NCBI GenBank assembly: GCA_963849635.1
Contig: CAWKIA010000024.1
Span: 310,001 to 374,000, forward strand
From: CAVRUD01 sp963849635
Lineage (GTDB): Bacteria > Chloroflexota > Chloroflexia > Thermomicrobiales > UBA6265
DNA: 64,000 bases
Direction: 5' to 3'
Made by a program: the position numbers and the translations under genes. This document shows, one piece after another, positions 62,723-64,000 of this stretch (its first letter is position 1; each line of letters opens with the position of its first letter). The notes beneath the pieces were generated by a model. It saw nothing but the letters and a program-made list of their open reading frames with translations. It searched no databases and was not told where the DNA came from.

Positions 62723-63836
62723 AGACGAACGAGTAGCGTTGGAACGACTCCTCGCCCCCGATCGTCACGGCGACAATCGCCGAGAAGCTCTCGCCGTCGG
62801 ATTCGACGGGGCCGGAGCGTTCCCAGTTGATCGGCACGACGATGATCTGGCTGAAGATTCCGGCCACGTCCTGGAGGGAGCCGGCCTCTTCTTGCAGGGC
62901 ATCCAGGAACGCGGAGCCGAAGAGTGGGATGACCCGGGCTGGGTCCTGGGTTGCCCAGCAGGCGCTCAACTGCCGCAGCAGGGAATCGATCCCGTCCTCG
63001 GCCTCCTCGTCGGAGATATCGGAGGAGTCCTGATCTTCGTCCCCTTGGTCCGCGTCGGCGTCTGCTTCATCCTCGTCGTCATCGTTGCCAAAGGGATTGT
63101 CGATAACGGGGACCGTGTCTTCGTTGAATTCCGGAGTGGCGTCTGCCTCGTCTTCGTCCTCGTCCTCAGGCGTAGCGGCCGGCGTGGCGTCCGCCGCCGC
63201 GCCGGTGTTCAGAACCACCGCCGTCGTGTTGCAGGCCACGAAGAAGTCCAGCGGCCGGGTGGAGAAGAGAATCCCACGCCCCTGGCAGCCCTCGATGATC
63301 GGGGTCAATGTCAGACCGCTGTTGCCTAGATCCCAGGTGTAGGTTGCCGTCTCGACCGGATTGTCGGGGCCCGCCGTGGGGACGGCATTGACGCAGGAGA
63401 GCAGCCCCTCCTCATCCGTAATCGTGATGGTTTCGCCATCGACCGTGTACGACCCGGTGACGACGATGCCGACGTCCGCCCGGCCCAGCGAGTAGGCGCC
63501 ATCCGGCTGGAGGAAGATCTGCCACCGCCCGATCAGGTCGGCCCCGCCCGGGACATCCTGGGGAACGTCATCTTCCGTGATCGCGACGGTGTACTCGCCC
63601 GCGGGCGAATCATCGGACGCGGCCGGCGTCGCTGCCACGTCCTCGGAGTCGCCCTCGTCGTCGTCCTGGGCCAGGGTCAATCCCGCTGGCAGCAGGAGGG
63701 CGAGGAGCAGGCTCAACACCGTCAGAATCGACGCGCTCCGGGCGATTCCGGCCCGCGTCCGGCTCTGCATCCGGACGGTGCCGAACGAGCGGCGGGCAGC
63801 GGACAGAATGGTGACCATGCGGCGAGGTTCGACCAT
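62682..63836 (-). CDS. Secreted acidic protein, hypothetical
   Basis: 384 aa from the ATG at 63836, chosen for AGGAG 6 nt upstream. A long N region with Arg, then a signal helix SASILTVLSLLLALLLPAGLTLAQ (34-57). The mature part has a beta-rich domain (GRWQIFLQPDGAYSLGRADVGIVVTGSYTVDGETITITDEEGLLSC) of the kind used for small secreted binding domains, a very acidic linker of Asp/Glu/Ala repeats (about 215-290), and a C-terminal NTF2-like segment (LLRQLSACWATQDPARVIPLFG...YSFVFEDGQWLLDSFGF). Function unknown. 63837-64000 shows no gene. Confidence 0.65.
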   Translation of the reverse strand: MVEPRRMVTILSAARRSFGTVRMQSRTRAGIARSASILTVLSLLLALLLPAGLTLAQDDDEGDSEDVAATPAASDDSPAGEYTVAITEDDVPQDVPGGADLIGRWQIFLQPDGAYSLGRADVGIVVTGSYTVDGETITITDEEGLLSCVNAVPTAGPDNPVETATYTWDLGNSGLTLTPIIEGCQGRGILFSTRPLDFFVACNTTAVVLNTGAAADATPAATPEDEDEDEADATPEFNEDTVPVIDNPFGNDDDEDEADADADQGDEDQDSSDISDEEAEDGIDSLLRQLSACWATQDPARVIPLFGSAFLDALQEEAGSLQDVAGIFSQIIVVPINWERSGPVESDGESFSAIVAVTIGGEESFQRYSFVFEDGQWLLDSFGF

Positions 63837-64000
63837 CGTGCACTCCTCGTAGGATCGGTCATCGGGGCTATCTGGGCCAGCCGCGAGCGCGCTCGCTGGA
63901 AGAGATGATCAACTGGCGACACCGGAGTTGCGGCTGTCGATGCGGAGAGTGTCGCCCCTCACGTCCCCTGCGGCAAGTGCGTAACGCACACGAATCGGCA

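Overview
The window is GC-rich bacterial chromosome DNA. Its gene content (RNase J with a long basic N-terminal extension, a MoxR/DUF58/DUF4129 operon, NB-ARC type LuxR regulators next to secreted beta-barrel or cupin-like proteins, F420/LLM oxidoreductases, Thr/Pro-rich linkers behind lipoprotein signals) looks most like a member of the Chloroflexota, class Thermomicrobia or a relative. This is inference from gene style: no rRNA or other marker gene is present to confirm it. No CRISPR array, tRNA or rRNA gene was seen.

Layout. 1-8.2 kb: a broken HerA-like helicase, a molybdopterin-binding protein behind a 17-bp operator-like palindrome, a frameshifted sulfatase, a DUF433/DUF5615 toxin-antitoxin pair, a DJ-1/PfpI protein, a nitroreductase, and an operon of cyclophilin and homocysteine methyltransferase followed by a TIM-barrel isomerase. 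8.2-10.1 kb: an IS4-type insertion sequence beside palindromic repeats. 10.1-13.4 kb: a NarL/DesK-type two-component system with two membrane proteins. 14.2-23.2 kb: a minus-strand run of MoxR, DUF58, DUF4129, HemW, FolC and a GAF histidine kinase. 23.4-33.3 kb: two tandem PotD-like binding proteins, a PuuB-like oxidase, a broken MmgE/PrpD gene, a broken glycosyltransferase, gamma-glutamyltransferase and an M24 peptidase. This looks like a polyamine / gamma-glutamyl compound use region. 33.4-38.6 kb: a lipoprotein, a tyrosine recombinase, a long non-coding stretch, a broken LtrA gene and a receiver-like protein. 39.2-50.1 kb: an MMPL/RND transporter, secreted proteins, LuxR regulators and a beta-lactamase-like hydrolase. 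50.2-64 kb: a class-III aminotransferase, AraC regulator, HAD dehalogenase, ABC-F protein, RidA, LLM oxidoreductase, two SRPBCC proteins with ArsR, RNase J and a secreted acidic protein.

Most notable signal: from about 35970 to 36373 there is a non-coding unit with its own sigma70-type promoter (TTGACA, 17 nt, TAGAGT), an operator-like inverted repeat on the -35 box, about twelve short stem-loops (seven with GCAA loops, one with GAAA, two with UUCG) and a rho-independent terminator. It looks like a large, ornate structured RNA that I cannot match to a known class. It lies divergent to the tyrosine recombinase, and both promoters carry the same GTGTnCGTAC motif.

Many genes (about one in four) are broken by single-base indels or stops, several in homopolymers. 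Residual long-read error is a serious alternative to true gene decay, so frameshifted genes are reported as single loci with the break positions.
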